From: Eubacterium sp.
Lineage (GTDB): Bacteria > Bacillota > Clostridia > Lachnospirales > Lachnospiraceae
Reading direction: 5' to 3'
Assembly (NCBI GenBank): GCA_017433825.1
Contig: JAFRGL010000013.1
Span: forward strand, 62,001-126,000
DNA: 64,000 bases
The notes under the pieces are model-generated. The model was given only the letters and a program-made list of their open reading frames with translations. It was not told the DNA's origin and ran no database searches. The position numbers were made by a program, and so were the translations under genes. This document shows positions 1 to 8,611 of this stretch, in pieces; within the stretch, counting starts at the first letter, position 1, and each line of letters begins with the position of its first letter.

Positions 1-976
1 TTTTGATGCGCAGCAGTTCGCACAGCTCCAGGGCTTCCTCACGGGTAATCAGGCCTGCGTCCAGATCCTTTTTGTAGTAGGGATACATGTACTGGTCGAT
101 TCTGCCGCCGGGAAGCGTCGGGTTCGCGATGGAGAAATAATAGAAAAGGAAAAACTGCATGGCCTCCCGGAAGGTACGGGCCGGCTTCCTGGGCACCCGG
201 GCACAGATTTCCGAAATCTGGTAAAGCTCCGCCTTCCGCTTTTCATCCGTTTCCGCTTCCGCCATTTCCTTCGCCAGCGCACTGAACCGGTCGCCGGTGC
301 GGCACAGGGCTTCCATCTGGATGACGGACGCCTCAAAGAAATCGTATTTTTCCATGTCATCGGAGGAATGGAAGCGGATTTCGCTCATGGCTTTCTTCAC
401 TTCCTCAATCTTCGCCTCCATGCCGGTGGAAATGATTTCGCCGTACATCGGCACATACAGTCCCAGCCCGCTGAAATTGCCCCAGGGTGCACCGGCACCG
501 CCGTAGCCTCTGCCGGCTTTCTTGGATTTCCACGCGGGGCACAGGATTCCCTGCTTTACGAAGGGCCAGATGCGGTCGTCGGTATAATACCGGCTGCGGC
601 GTTCGCTGTTGGTGCGGCCGCGGTCGCGCCAGTATTCATTGACCTTGCCCAGCTTCTCTTTGGCATCCTCCGGTATCTCTATATCATTGCTGTTCAGCAT
701 TTCCTCCAGGTCATCCTCGTCCCAGGAGGGCCCGTTGTAATCCGCCTCCATGCCCATATATTTCGACGCGAAATTCCCCACCAGGAGCTCGCCGTCATTG
801 ATGAAAATGGTTCTTTTATCCAGGTATGCCGCCATGCCGTAAGCCCTGCGGACGATATGTGGGTCTCCGTCGTGCTTTTTGTAAACGTCGATAACAATGT
901 CCGCAGCCTCGGTGCATACGGTATATTTCTTCTCCGCCCGCATGGCAGCAAGGCGTTTCTGTACTCTGTCGGTCAT
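1..976 (-). CDS. Glycyl radical enzyme (pyruvate formate-lyase family), N-terminal part only
   Basis: The first 325 codons are present and the frame is open through the window edge, so the gene continues outside. The ATG at 976 has AAGGAG six bases upstream. The PFL-type N-terminal domain is recognisable from segments such as FREAMQFFLFYYFSIANPTL and, near residue 290, GGRIDQYMYPYY, which is typical of the dehydratase/C-N or C-C lyase branch of glycyl radical enzymes. The thiyl cysteine loop and the C-terminal glycyl radical loop lie outside the window, so the substrate (diol, choline, hydroxyproline or other) cannot be assigned. These enzymes work in anaerobic cytoplasm and need a radical-SAM activase, which is not in this window. 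A TATAAT-like -10 box lies upstream at 1015-1020. Confidence 0.85.
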   Translation of the reverse strand, partial: MTDRVQKRLAAMRAEKKYTVCTEAADIVIDVYKKHDGDPHIVRRAYGMAAYLDKRTIFINDGELLVGNFASKYMGMEADYNGPSWDEDDLEEMLNSNDIEIPEDAKEKLGKVNEYWRDRGRTNSERRSRYYTDDRIWPFVKQGILCPAWKSKKAGRGYGGAGAPWGNFSGLGLYVPMYGEIISTGMEAKIEEVKKAMSEIRFHSSDDMEKYDFFEASVIQMEALCRTGDRFSALAKEMAEAETDEKRKAELYQISEICARVPRKPARTFREAMQFFLFYYFSIANPTLPGGRIDQYMYPYYKKDLDAGLITREEALELCELLRIK

Positions 977-1014
977 GGCAATCTCCTTTATCTGCAATGA
1001 TTGAATTTGCAAAT

Positions 1015-1048
1015 ATTATACTACAAAATAATTTTCCTGTGTTATAAT
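1015..1048. promoter_or_regulatory. Divergent promoter pair between glycyl radical enzyme and nitroreductase
   Basis: On the minus strand 1015-1020 reads TATAAT, and on the plus strand 1043-1048 reads TATAAT. Each faces the gene on its own side. The -35 hexamers at 17-bp spacing are poor (each keeps only an ACA-type end), so only the -10 boxes are convincing. The two promoters would overlap, which could couple the two genes. This is inference from sequence only. Confidence 0.45.
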
Positions 1049-1141
1049 TCTTAAATAAGATTCGGACGTAAGACAGTCTTTCGTCCCTGCCATGCCGATA
1101 CGGCATTACCTGTTGATTCAGAAAATGAATGGAGGTTTTTT

Positions 1142-1660
1142 ATGAACAGTTTTCTGGAACTTGCCAAAGAGAGATATTCCGTGAGGGATTTTAAGCCGGA
1201 CGCAGTGGAAGATGAGAAAATCGCGAAAATTCTGGAAGCCGGCCTGGCCGTGCCCACGGCCCGCAACAACCAGCCGCAGAAAATCTATGTGCTGAAAAGC
1301 GAGGAGGCGCGTAAAAAGCTTGCGGAGCTGTCGCCCTGCACATTTGACGCACCGGTCATCTTCATGGTGGGCTATGACAGCAGTCTGGCCGCCGTGGGAA
1401 GAATTGCCGAGGATTACAGCTTCGGCGATATTGATTCCGCCATCTGCATGACGCATTTGATGCTGGCGGCCTGGGATCTGGGGCTGGGCTCCTGCTGGGT
1501 CGGCCATTTCATGGCCGATGAAGTGGAGAAGGCCTTCGCCCTGCCGGAGAACATCCGTATCCGGGCCCTGCTGCCCGTCGGCTACGCCGCAGACGGCTCC
1601 GTTCCCGGCCCGATGCATTCCGCCTCCCGGAGCATGGCTGACGTCGTGACCGAATTATAA
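1142..1660 (+). CDS. Nitroreductase family FMN oxidoreductase
   Basis: This 172-residue protein is at the short end of the nitroreductase family. The N-terminus (ERYSVRDF) matches the conserved FMN-phosphate-binding R-S-x-R-x-F region, followed by the family's NNQPQ segment near residue 40 and a C-terminal LLPVGYA strand. Members are cytoplasmic FMN flavoproteins that use NAD(P)H to reduce nitro compounds, quinones or related acceptors. The substrate here is unknown. GGAGG lies six bases before the ATG. The gene stands alone, divergent from the glycyl radical enzyme and convergent with the glycoside hydrolase cluster. Confidence 0.85.
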   Translation: MNSFLELAKERYSVRDFKPDAVEDEKIAKILEAGLAVPTARNNQPQKIYVLKSEEARKKLAELSPCTFDAPVIFMVGYDSSLAAVGRIAEDYSFGDIDSAICMTHLMLAAWDLGLGSCWVGHFMADEVEKAFALPENIRIRALLPVGYAADGSVPGPMHSASRSMADVVTEL

Positions 1661-1694
1661 ACACTATGCAGCAATCACTCTTTCTGACATGAAC

Positions 1695-1940
1695 ACCGGC
1701 TGAACCGGCAGAAAATGCGCCAGTAGGTCGCTTCGCTGTAAAAAACATGCCGCCGCAGAAAAGTCTGATTTCGGGTACCGGCCTGATTCGACGAGTTCTC
1801 TGATGACAACTCGCCTCAGCAGGCCTCAAAAAGAATTGCTCCGTGGCAACTTTTTGCCCCTCATCATCCTTTCCTGACAGCGGCGTTTTTAATCGCGCTT
1901 GCTCCAATACTGGCGCATTTTTTCTGCCGGTTCAGCCGGT
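1695..1940. repeat. 246-bp palindromic element with 31-33 bp inverted terminal arms, non-coding
   Basis: This fills most of the 318-bp gap between two convergent genes. The left arm (1695-1725) and right arm (1908-1940) are reverse complements over 31 bases except for two extra T in the right arm. The left arm contains ACCGGC TGA ACCGGC. Inside is a second nested hairpin: GGCCTG (1780-1785) pairs with CAGGCC (1820-1825), and CGAGTT (1792-1797) pairs with AACTCG (1808-1813). I see no convincing open reading frame and no target-site duplication. It could be a MITE-like or REP-like element, or a large structured 3' region serving both converging transcripts. The remaining bases of the gap (1661-1694, 1941-1978) show nothing notable. 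Confidence 0.75.
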
Positions 1941-1978
1941 TGATTATGCCATAAAACGAATGATAACTAACATATAAT

Positions 1979-3736
1979 TTACATATTACAATACATATTC
2001 GCCATGATCTGGAAGGCGCAGGCGCCCCAGGTGCCGGGGAAACCGATCTGGGCCGGCCAGAAAGGCGTATCGATGCCCATGATTCCCCTGCAGAACCTTC
2101 CGGCAACTTCGCGCGCCAGGTCCGTCTTTCCGGCATAATACAGCGCGGTAATGATCAGGATGTTGTCCGAGGAAGTAATGGCGCCTCTGCCGAAGGCCGA
2201 CCGGCTGTAATCAATACTGGTAAGCCGCTCCGCCATGTAGCCGTAAGGCGTCAGGTATCCGCCCTCTTCCGCCAGGTCCGCCGTCATCTTCTCCAGGATC
2301 TCCGGAGGAAGCCGTTTTCCCAGTACCAGCGGCCGGTAGAAATGCAGCGACGTACCGTCGATTACACGGTGGTCTCCGAAAGTCCTTCCCACAAAACGCT
2401 CACCGTTCCAGAACGTCTTAATCATCTTGTCGATCAGCACCCTGCTCTTCTCATACCAGGCCTCACTCTCTTCCGGCCTGTCCACGATAACCGCCAGATC
2501 GCCCAGCTTCTCATACAGCAGTGCGATGAACGCGCAAAGCTCCGGCAGCTCGACCTTGCTGGAGTATTTGAACAGCGGGCTGTCGTCATTGCCCGTCTCG
2601 TCGCCGTGCTCGTACTGCGGGATGCCGTCCTCGTCGTCGTCACGGTATTTCATGAACCACTCCGCCCATTTGCCGAAGCCCTCATACATATAAACCAGCT
2701 TGTCTTTGGGCACTTCCTTCTTCAGGTCATGCTCACGCATCAGGATATCCAGCGCCCAGCCCTGGATCGGGGGCTTGAAACAGCGGTCCCAGACCCGGAC
2801 GTCGTCATAGAAATCCGGAAGCTGGCCCTTGTCCGACTGCCGGTCGATCATATTCAGAAGCAGCTCCACCGCCAGCGGCAGGTTATTCTTCAGGCAGACC
2901 GCATTCTCGCACATCTGCCAGGAGGAAGCCGCCATGGCCGGATACATGTACAGATAAGGCCTTTTTATATGGCCGGAAGGACTCACCAGATGCGACCAGG
3001 TGATGTAGGCAGCCTTTTCCCGCATGCCTTCAAATTCACCTGAAAGGGGCGGCTGTTTTTCCAGGAAGCTCTCCCAGTCCGCCGTTACGTCCGCCAGTGC
3101 TTCCTCGTATGTCGGATATTCCGCCCTGACCGCACCGGTCTGGGTGAACTCTTCCACGGCAAGCAGGAATTCGCCGTTCCCGTCCGGCATAACCTCGCCC
3201 CGCATATCGGTTGTGAGCAGCCTCTCGTAATCCCATCTGGAATCCATTTTCATGCTGCCCTTCACCGGGTTGAACACCATGCCGCATACATAGCGGAAGC
3301 CGCATTCCCAGCCTTTTTCTCCCCTCTTGCGCACGAAATCATGCATTTCCGTATCACATTCCAGGCGCAGCCCGAGGCCGTTTTCACCCTTGATCATGAT
3401 GAGGGAAGTTTCCGCGAAGGTACATTTTATGGTGCCGTATGCCGTACGGACGATCAGCTCCGTCGGCGTGGCGGATACCGCGAAGGGGATGATTTCCCCG
3501 TGATGCACCGGTATCAGCTGGAGCAGGAGGTTGGATTTCAGCTTAATGACGCTGCCCCTCCTGGTATTGATGAAAATATCGCTGCAGCCCCAGTCACCGA
3601 CGGTCGCGCCGGAGGCGAAACGGGAGGGTCTGACAAAAATGCCGAACCAGGAGCCTGCACGGTTAAAGGCATTCAGGCCCATGTTAAAGGTATCTTCCGG
3701 TTTTACCGAAAAGACATTGAATTCTTCTGTACGCAT
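1979..3736 (-). CDS. Six-hairpin-type glycoside hydrolase (MGH1/GH63-like), unfused paralogue
   Basis: The 585-residue protein appears to lack a signal peptide. It has an N-terminal beta-rich region (about 1-210) followed by an (alpha/alpha)6-barrel-like region rich in W, D and E, with motifs such as ASSWQMCENA, KPPIQGWAL and the acidic DDDEDGIPQYEHGDETG. These fit MGH1-like/GH63-type glycosidases. The ATG at 3736 is preferred because AAAGGAGGG lies just upstream; a GTG at 3757 would begin inside the previous stop region. It is a clear paralogue of the C-terminal 578 residues of the upstream gene, with 17 bases between the two, so they form an operon. The substrate is unknown; cytoplasmic processing of an imported glycan or glycoside is inferred. 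Confidence 0.75.
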   Translation of the reverse strand: MRTEEFNVFSVKPEDTFNMGLNAFNRAGSWFGIFVRPSRFASGATVGDWGCSDIFINTRRGSVIKLKSNLLLQLIPVHHGEIIPFAVSATPTELIVRTAYGTIKCTFAETSLIMIKGENGLGLRLECDTEMHDFVRKRGEKGWECGFRYVCGMVFNPVKGSMKMDSRWDYERLLTTDMRGEVMPDGNGEFLLAVEEFTQTGAVRAEYPTYEEALADVTADWESFLEKQPPLSGEFEGMREKAAYITWSHLVSPSGHIKRPYLYMYPAMAASSWQMCENAVCLKNNLPLAVELLLNMIDRQSDKGQLPDFYDDVRVWDRCFKPPIQGWALDILMREHDLKKEVPKDKLVYMYEGFGKWAEWFMKYRDDDEDGIPQYEHGDETGNDDSPLFKYSSKVELPELCAFIALLYEKLGDLAVIVDRPEESEAWYEKSRVLIDKMIKTFWNGERFVGRTFGDHRVIDGTSLHFYRPLVLGKRLPPEILEKMTADLAEEGGYLTPYGYMAERLTSIDYSRSAFGRGAITSSDNILIITALYYAGKTDLAREVAGRFCRGIMGIDTPFWPAQIGFPGTWGACAFQIMANMYCNM

Positions 3737-3753
3737 GGATGCTTTCCCTCCTT

Positions 3754-6144
3754 TCACATATTGCTGATCATGTCAGCCAGTACCAGGTATGTGCATACCG
3801 GCCAGGAACAGCCGAAATAGCCTTTTCCGCCCTTAATGGGGTTCACCAGCATGTTAAAGCCGAATTTTTTCATGGCCAGGCAGTAACGCTCTGCAATCAT
3901 CTTCGCCTCTTCCACCTTGCCCGCGTCGTACATGCCGGTAAGAATCAGCAGGTGGTACGGCGGCAGCACGAAGCCTCTTGCCATGCCGGAAATCCTGAAC
4001 TGGGTGCTGGTAAGCTTCTCACTTGCCAGGCCGAAGGGCGTAAGGAATTCATTTTCCACCAGGAGGTCTGCCGTCATCTTGTCAATAATTTCCTGCGGCA
4101 GTCTCTTGCCCAGCACGATGGGCAGATAATGAATCAGGGATTCGGATACGATGGGCTCGTGGGTGCCGTTGACCCGGGCGGTGAAGATTTCGCCGTTCCA
4201 CAGTTCGCTGACCAGAAGATCAATGATTTTCTTTGATTTGGCATACCATTCTTCCGCCTCGTCATCTCTTCCCAGGATTTTCGCGAGATCGCCTTCCGCC
4301 TCGAAAAGCAGCCCGAGATAGGCGGCAAGGTCCGGGCTTTCCACCATATTTGTCTTTACGAATACCGAGCTGTCGTCAAAGCCGGATTCATCCCCGTGTT
4401 CATACTGGGGAAGGCCGTCCGCGTCATCATCCCGGATGTTCAGGAACCAGTCGCCCCAGCGGCCTACGCTTTCGTAAAGGAATTCCAGGTCTTCCGCAGA
4501 CCATTCCTCCTTCAGGCTATGGTCCTTCATAATCCATTTCAGCGCCCAGCCCTGTACCGGCGGCTTGATGCCCTGGCCCAGAATCATGCATTCATCCACG
4601 AAATCCGGAATCTGGCCGAAGGGGCTCTGCTCGTAGAAATATGACAGCAGCAGGTCGGTCGCCACCTTGGTATTCCTGTGCAGGGCCACCGCATTGTGGC
4701 ACATCTGCCAGGAGGAGGCGATGGCATTGCCGGTCATGAACATCACCTGCCGCTTCACCCTGCCGCAGGGATTCACAAAGGCAGACCAGAGGATATACGC
4801 AGCTTCCTCCCGCATCTCTTCCAGCTCTTCGTTGAAATGAGGAATGCAGGCGAGGAATTCCTCCCAGTCCTTCGTCACGTCTTCTTTGGCTTCTTCCCAG
4901 GTCGGATAGCTGTCCCGCAAAGTGGCCGCGAAAAGGGATTCCTCCACCGCCAGCAGGAATTCGCCGTTTTCATCCGGCGTTGCCGTGGCACGCATCCTTA
5001 AGGTGCTGATATATTCGGTTTCCCAGAGGGCATCCACATCCATGCCGCCTTTCAGGGGGTTGAAAAGCAGGGTGCCGATATCCTGCAGCACGGCCTCCCA
5101 GGCATTGCCTTTCCTGGGCTTCAGGATTTCATGCTGCCTGGCGTTCTTCTCAAACTTCAGGGAAAGTCCGTTTTCGCCTTTGAAATAAACCATTTTGTCA
5201 TCCGGCCAGCAGATGGAGATTTTGCCGTAAGCGGTAATCATATCCAGCTGTGTGGCGGAAACATGGATGGCGTAGCTCACCTTCTGTCCGCCGTAAACCG
5301 GGTAGAATTTGAACATCATCTTGCTGTCGCCGGCCGTAGCTCTCCTGGAGCCCAGCATAAGCCTGCCGCCGCCGAAGATGGGGTCTACCCTGCGGAACCC
5401 GCCCGGGTCTGCAAACACGCCGAAATACGCGCCTTTTCTGGTAAACGGCCAGCTGCTGCCGATATCGAAAAGGTTGTTCTCATGTTCCATTATGGTAAAT
5501 GAGGTGTCGCTTACCGCGGTAAAGCGTTTCCGGATAAAGCGGCCCTGCTCCGCCTCGTCCGCCATGGCAATGGCGTAGTCCGCGTAGGTAATCCGGCTTT
5601 CGCCGTCGGCATTGCGGATCAGGTAATCTGTACCGAGGATGTATCTCCCGGTCTTTTTCCCGGCGTAGTCAAATTTAGCGGCCGGACTGAAGAAGGTCCA
5701 GTTCACCTTGCTCTTCTTCAGCTCTTCAAACGCGGCCATCTGGTTCCTGGGCACCGCGCCGGCCGGGCCTTCCGGTATGTCATCCACGATTCGTTTCCCG
5801 CTGATGTCGTCTTTGTAAAGGCTTGCCGCGCCGCCGACCACCAGCAGGCGTACGTCCGGGATGGGCTCCATGATCTCAATCATGTGACGCATGGCGGTCA
5901 CATGCACGCCTTCGTTTCCCGGACCGTAGCTGGCGGAACCGAAAGCGTCCACCACCACGTCAAAGTCCGCAAGATCCGGCGTTTCCAGATCAAACAGGCT
6001 CTTGTTCAGTACGGGGTAATCACCTTTAAGCTTGCCTTCGGAACCCGGACGCACCACGGCTGTCACCGCATGGCCCCGGTTTTTCAGTTCTTCCGCTATC
6101 AGGCTTCCGGCCTTCCCCGTCGCTCCGATTACTGCGATTTTCAT
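3754..6144 (-). CDS. Fusion of NAD(P)-binding SDR-like domain and MGH1-like glycoside hydrolase
   Basis: The 796-residue protein has two halves. Residues 1-212 are a complete atypical short-chain dehydrogenase/NmrA-like domain: the GATGKAG nucleotide loop at 8-13, VVDAFGSA near 65-72, VGGAASLY near 103-110, and the typical terminal RFTAVSD at 208-213. Residues 219-796 align along their whole length with the adjacent 585-residue glycoside hydrolase, including QYEHGDESG and KPPVQGWAL. Met219 (codon at 5488-5490) matches the start of a stand-alone hydrolase but has no ribosome-binding site before it, so a single polypeptide is expected. The ATG at 6144 has GAAAGGAG upstream. This looks like loss of a stop codon between two once-separate genes. 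An oxidoreductase fused to a glycosidase recalls NAD-assisted glycoside chemistry, but that is inference. Confidence 0.75.
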   Translation of the reverse strand: MKIAVIGATGKAGSLIAEELKNRGHAVTAVVRPGSEGKLKGDYPVLNKSLFDLETPDLADFDVVVDAFGSASYGPGNEGVHVTAMRHMIEIMEPIPDVRLLVVGGAASLYKDDISGKRIVDDIPEGPAGAVPRNQMAAFEELKKSKVNWTFFSPAAKFDYAGKKTGRYILGTDYLIRNADGESRITYADYAIAMADEAEQGRFIRKRFTAVSDTSFTIMEHENNLFDIGSSWPFTRKGAYFGVFADPGGFRRVDPIFGGGRLMLGSRRATAGDSKMMFKFYPVYGGQKVSYAIHVSATQLDMITAYGKISICWPDDKMVYFKGENGLSLKFEKNARQHEILKPRKGNAWEAVLQDIGTLLFNPLKGGMDVDALWETEYISTLRMRATATPDENGEFLLAVEESLFAATLRDSYPTWEEAKEDVTKDWEEFLACIPHFNEELEEMREEAAYILWSAFVNPCGRVKRQVMFMTGNAIASSWQMCHNAVALHRNTKVATDLLLSYFYEQSPFGQIPDFVDECMILGQGIKPPVQGWALKWIMKDHSLKEEWSAEDLEFLYESVGRWGDWFLNIRDDDADGLPQYEHGDESGFDDSSVFVKTNMVESPDLAAYLGLLFEAEGDLAKILGRDDEAEEWYAKSKKIIDLLVSELWNGEIFTARVNGTHEPIVSESLIHYLPIVLGKRLPQEIIDKMTADLLVENEFLTPFGLASEKLTSTQFRISGMARGFVLPPYHLLILTGMYDAGKVEEAKMIAERYCLAMKKFGFNMLVNPIKGGKGYFGCSWPVCTYLVLADMISNM

Positions 6145-6189
6145 TTTCTTCTCCTTTCGGGCAGTACCATTTGTCTTTTAACAGCAAAA

Positions 6190-6220
6190 CGGGAGGCATG
6201 CTTTTTACGCATGCCTCCCG
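6190..6220 (-). terminator. Rho-independent terminator after the alcohol dehydrogenase
   Basis: A perfect 12-bp stem, CGGGAGGCATGC (6190-6201) with GCATGCCTCCCG (6209-6220), has a 7-base loop and is followed on the minus strand by TTTT. The A-rich other side (CAAAAAAAG) could make it bidirectional. It separates the dehydrogenase from the glycosidase operon. Confidence 0.8.
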
Positions 6221-6229
6221 CAAAAAAAG

Positions 6230-7303
6230 TCAGAATCTGAAAGCCACCTTGAAATCGCCGTATTTTCCGGTGGCGTAGTCGAATGCCTTCTCCCAGTCTT
6301 TCAGTTCAAACCAGGTTTTGAGGATTCCGTCGGTCTTTAAGGAACCGTCCATCATGTGCTTGATGACAAAGGGATAGGTGTAGGGTGACAGGTGGGAACC
6401 CAGCACATCCAGCTCCTTGCCGTCGCCGATGATGGACCAGTCGAGGGAGGTGGGCTCGGCAAATACGCCGAATTCCACGAATCTTCCCAGCTTTCTGAGC
6501 ATCAGCATGCCCTGGGTTACGGATGAAGGCGCGCCTACCGCTTCGATGTAAATATCGCAGCCGTTGCCGTCGGTCAGTTTCTTCACTTCCTCCACCACGT
6601 CGCATTTCGTGGGATTGAGAACGATGTCCGCGCCGAACTCCTTCGCTTTTGCCAGACGGTCATCCTTCAGGTCCAGCACGATCAGCTTGTCCGGGTTTTT
6701 CATTCTGGCATAGGTGATCATACCCTGGCCCAGGGTACCCGCGCCGGAGATTACCACCACGTCGTCGTTGGTGATCTGTGCACGGTCCACACAGTGCTTG
6801 GAGCAGCCGTAGGGCTCGATAAGGGTGGCCTGGTCCACGGACATTTCTTCCGGGACGCGGCTGATATGGGCTGTTTTCTTATAGCGGACGTATTCCGCCA
6901 TGCCGCCGTTGTTCTGCTTCTGGTAGCCGTACATCCTGTGGGGCTCGCACATCCAGTATTTGCCGCTCTTGCAGAAACGGCATTCCCCGCAGGGAGCGAT
7001 CTGGTCTGCTGTAATCCTGTCGCCCACCTTGTACTCGGTGACATTCTCCCCAACCTCAGCCACCCGGCCGAAGAACTCATGTCCGGGAATGAAGGGCGGC
7101 TCCGCCCAGGACGGGAACATCTGGCCTCCCCAGATACGCTCCGCACCGTGGTAGGTCTTCAGGTCACCGACGCACACGCCGCAGGCTTCGGTTTTGATAA
7201 TGACATCATCCGGGCCGCATTCGGGCACCGGGTAGGCTTCTTCATACTTGTACTCGCCTTTGCCGTAACAGACAAGGGCTTTCATGGTTTTTGGTAATGC
7301 CAT
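6230..7303 (-). CDS. Zinc-dependent medium-chain alcohol/polyol dehydrogenase
   Basis: The 357-residue protein has the MDR layout. The catalytic zinc ligands are Cys and His in EACGVCVGDLK and PGHEFFG, and the structural zinc loop is CGECRFCKSGKYWMC. The cofactor-binding GAGTLGQG lies near residue 195. Length and order are normal for threonine/sorbitol/threitol-type dehydrogenases; the AERIWGG stretch reminds me of erythritol/threitol dehydrogenases, but I am not certain. GGGAGG precedes the ATG. It lies 27 bases after the lipoprotein gene and ends at a strong terminator, with the glycosidase pair just beyond. A role in polyol or sugar oxidation is inferred. Confidence 0.85.
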   Translation of the reverse strand: MALPKTMKALVCYGKGEYKYEEAYPVPECGPDDVIIKTEACGVCVGDLKTYHGAERIWGGQMFPSWAEPPFIPGHEFFGRVAEVGENVTEYKVGDRITADQIAPCGECRFCKSGKYWMCEPHRMYGYQKQNNGGMAEYVRYKKTAHISRVPEEMSVDQATLIEPYGCSKHCVDRAQITNDDVVVISGAGTLGQGMITYARMKNPDKLIVLDLKDDRLAKAKEFGADIVLNPTKCDVVEEVKKLTDGNGCDIYIEAVGAPSSVTQGMLMLRKLGRFVEFGVFAEPTSLDWSIIGDGKELDVLGSHLSPYTYPFVIKHMMDGSLKTDGILKTWFELKDWEKAFDYATGKYGDFKVAFRF

Positions 7304-7330
7304 ACAATACCTCCCGAATTATTGATGGCA

Positions 7331-8446
7331 TTATTGTACAATATTATTATCCTGTTGGCAATTCTGATCTTTATCTTCTGTCTGCGTACCTGCGTCCGCC
7401 GTCATGTTTCCGCCGTCTTCACCGCGGGCGTCTCCCTGCGCACCGCCGCGCCGGGCTGTCATGCGGTTCTGTCTTCTGAATTCCTGCTGCTGTCTGCGGT
7501 CCATTCTCCTCTGCTGCTGCATGGAAGGCTCACGGTACTGTCTTTCGGGTCTGGGACGCGCTGCCGCCTTTTTCACCAGGTATTTAATCACCTTCACAAC
7601 CACGATGACAATGACAATGAAGATAACCCAGCCATGCCAGGTGGCCGCCAGGAAAATCACGAAGTTCTGGGCGCCGTTCTTCAGGTTTTCAATGCCGTTT
7701 TCGAAGGCAATGCCGATCCGCTCACCGAAGGTGGACTCGGAAGTCGCCGGGGTAACTGCCCTCTCGGAAATGTAAATGTGGATTGTGGAATATCCGATAA
7801 GGCTGTCGTAATTGTTCTTTTCGGTGGTATAGCGGTTGATTTCGTACTCCACGTCGGAAAGAGCATTTTCCAGTTCGATAATATCGGCCATGTCTTCCGC
7901 CCGGGACAGCAGGTCCTGGAGACGCTCCTGCTTGATGCGCAGGGTTTCCAGCCGGCCTTCGATATCGGAATACTGGGCGCCTACATCCTGGACATTTCTG
8001 GAAACGGAGCTTATCGTACCTTCGCTGTCCGTTTTCATGCGTGCCAGGAAATTGTCGAATTCTTCACTTGCCACCCGCACGGTGAAATCCGCATAGGAGG
8101 TACCCACGGTACAGCTTTCAATGTAGCCGCCGAAGGAATTCACCAGCTCCTCGATTTTGGAAATGGTCAGATTCAAATCCTTCGTGTTCATGCTGACGTC
8201 GGCGGTAAATATCAGCTTGACATTGCCGTTTTTCGCCATATCCGAGAAGCTGTAGCTGCCTTCCGAAAAGTCTCCCGCATAGGCGGGTTCTGTCTGCCGG
8301 GCATCGTATTCCGCCGCTTCTTCCGCCTTCGCTGAATCCGCAGCGTAATATGCGCCGTTTCCTGAGCGTCTGCCGCCGCAGGCGGACATCAGCACCATTA
8401 AAAGGCCGGCGAGGGCAATCACCGCAAATCTTTTCACTTTATTCAT
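7331..8446 (-). CDS. DUF4349 domain lipoprotein
   Basis: The 371-residue protein has a lipoprotein signal (LLMVLMSACGG, lipid Cys near residue 23), a disordered linker, then the DUF4349 domain: VKLIFTADVSM, repeated beta strands and a long coiled-coil hairpin (EGRLETLRIKQERLQDLL) with a final IHIYISERA strand. One transmembrane helix (about 275-295) follows, then a basic, Gln/Arg-rich cytoplasmic tail. The protein is thus anchored at both ends in the cell membrane. The family's function is unknown; a role in envelope scaffolding is only a guess. AGGAGG precedes the ATG. Confidence 0.85.
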   Translation of the reverse strand: MNKVKRFAVIALAGLLMVLMSACGGRRSGNGAYYAADSAKAEEAAEYDARQTEPAYAGDFSEGSYSFSDMAKNGNVKLIFTADVSMNTKDLNLTISKIEELVNSFGGYIESCTVGTSYADFTVRVASEEFDNFLARMKTDSEGTISSVSRNVQDVGAQYSDIEGRLETLRIKQERLQDLLSRAEDMADIIELENALSDVEYEINRYTTEKNNYDSLIGYSTIHIYISERAVTPATSESTFGERIGIAFENGIENLKNGAQNFVIFLAATWHGWVIFIVIVIVVVKVIKYLVKKAAARPRPERQYREPSMQQQRRMDRRQQQEFRRQNRMTARRGGAQGDARGEDGGNMTADAGTQTEDKDQNCQQDNNIVQ

Positions 8447-8481
8447 ATCCTTAATCCTCCTGAAAAATCATTTTGGAAAAT

Positions 8482-8534
8482 AAAAAATCCTCCGTCTTCC
8501 TGTATTTAGTATACGAAAAGACTGAGGATTTTTT
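8482..8534 (-). terminator. Terminator after the ECF S component gene
   Basis: AAAAAATCCTC (8482-8492) pairs with GAGGATTTTTT (8524-8534), and GTCTT pairs with AAGAC inside. The A/T ends make it usable from either strand; no plus-strand gene lies before it. It separates the transporter gene from the DUF4349 gene. Confidence 0.7.
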
Positions 8535-8611
8535 ATGGATTTACCTGTCGGAATTTTTCACAAATTTTTCCGGATGTTTTTGTGCAGCCTGCCCTTATGT
8601 TTGCATCCGCG

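Noticed and set aside
368-1000. Plus-strand open frame at the left edge
   Set aside because: It lies opposite the glycyl radical enzyme, whose minus-strand frame has clear family motifs.
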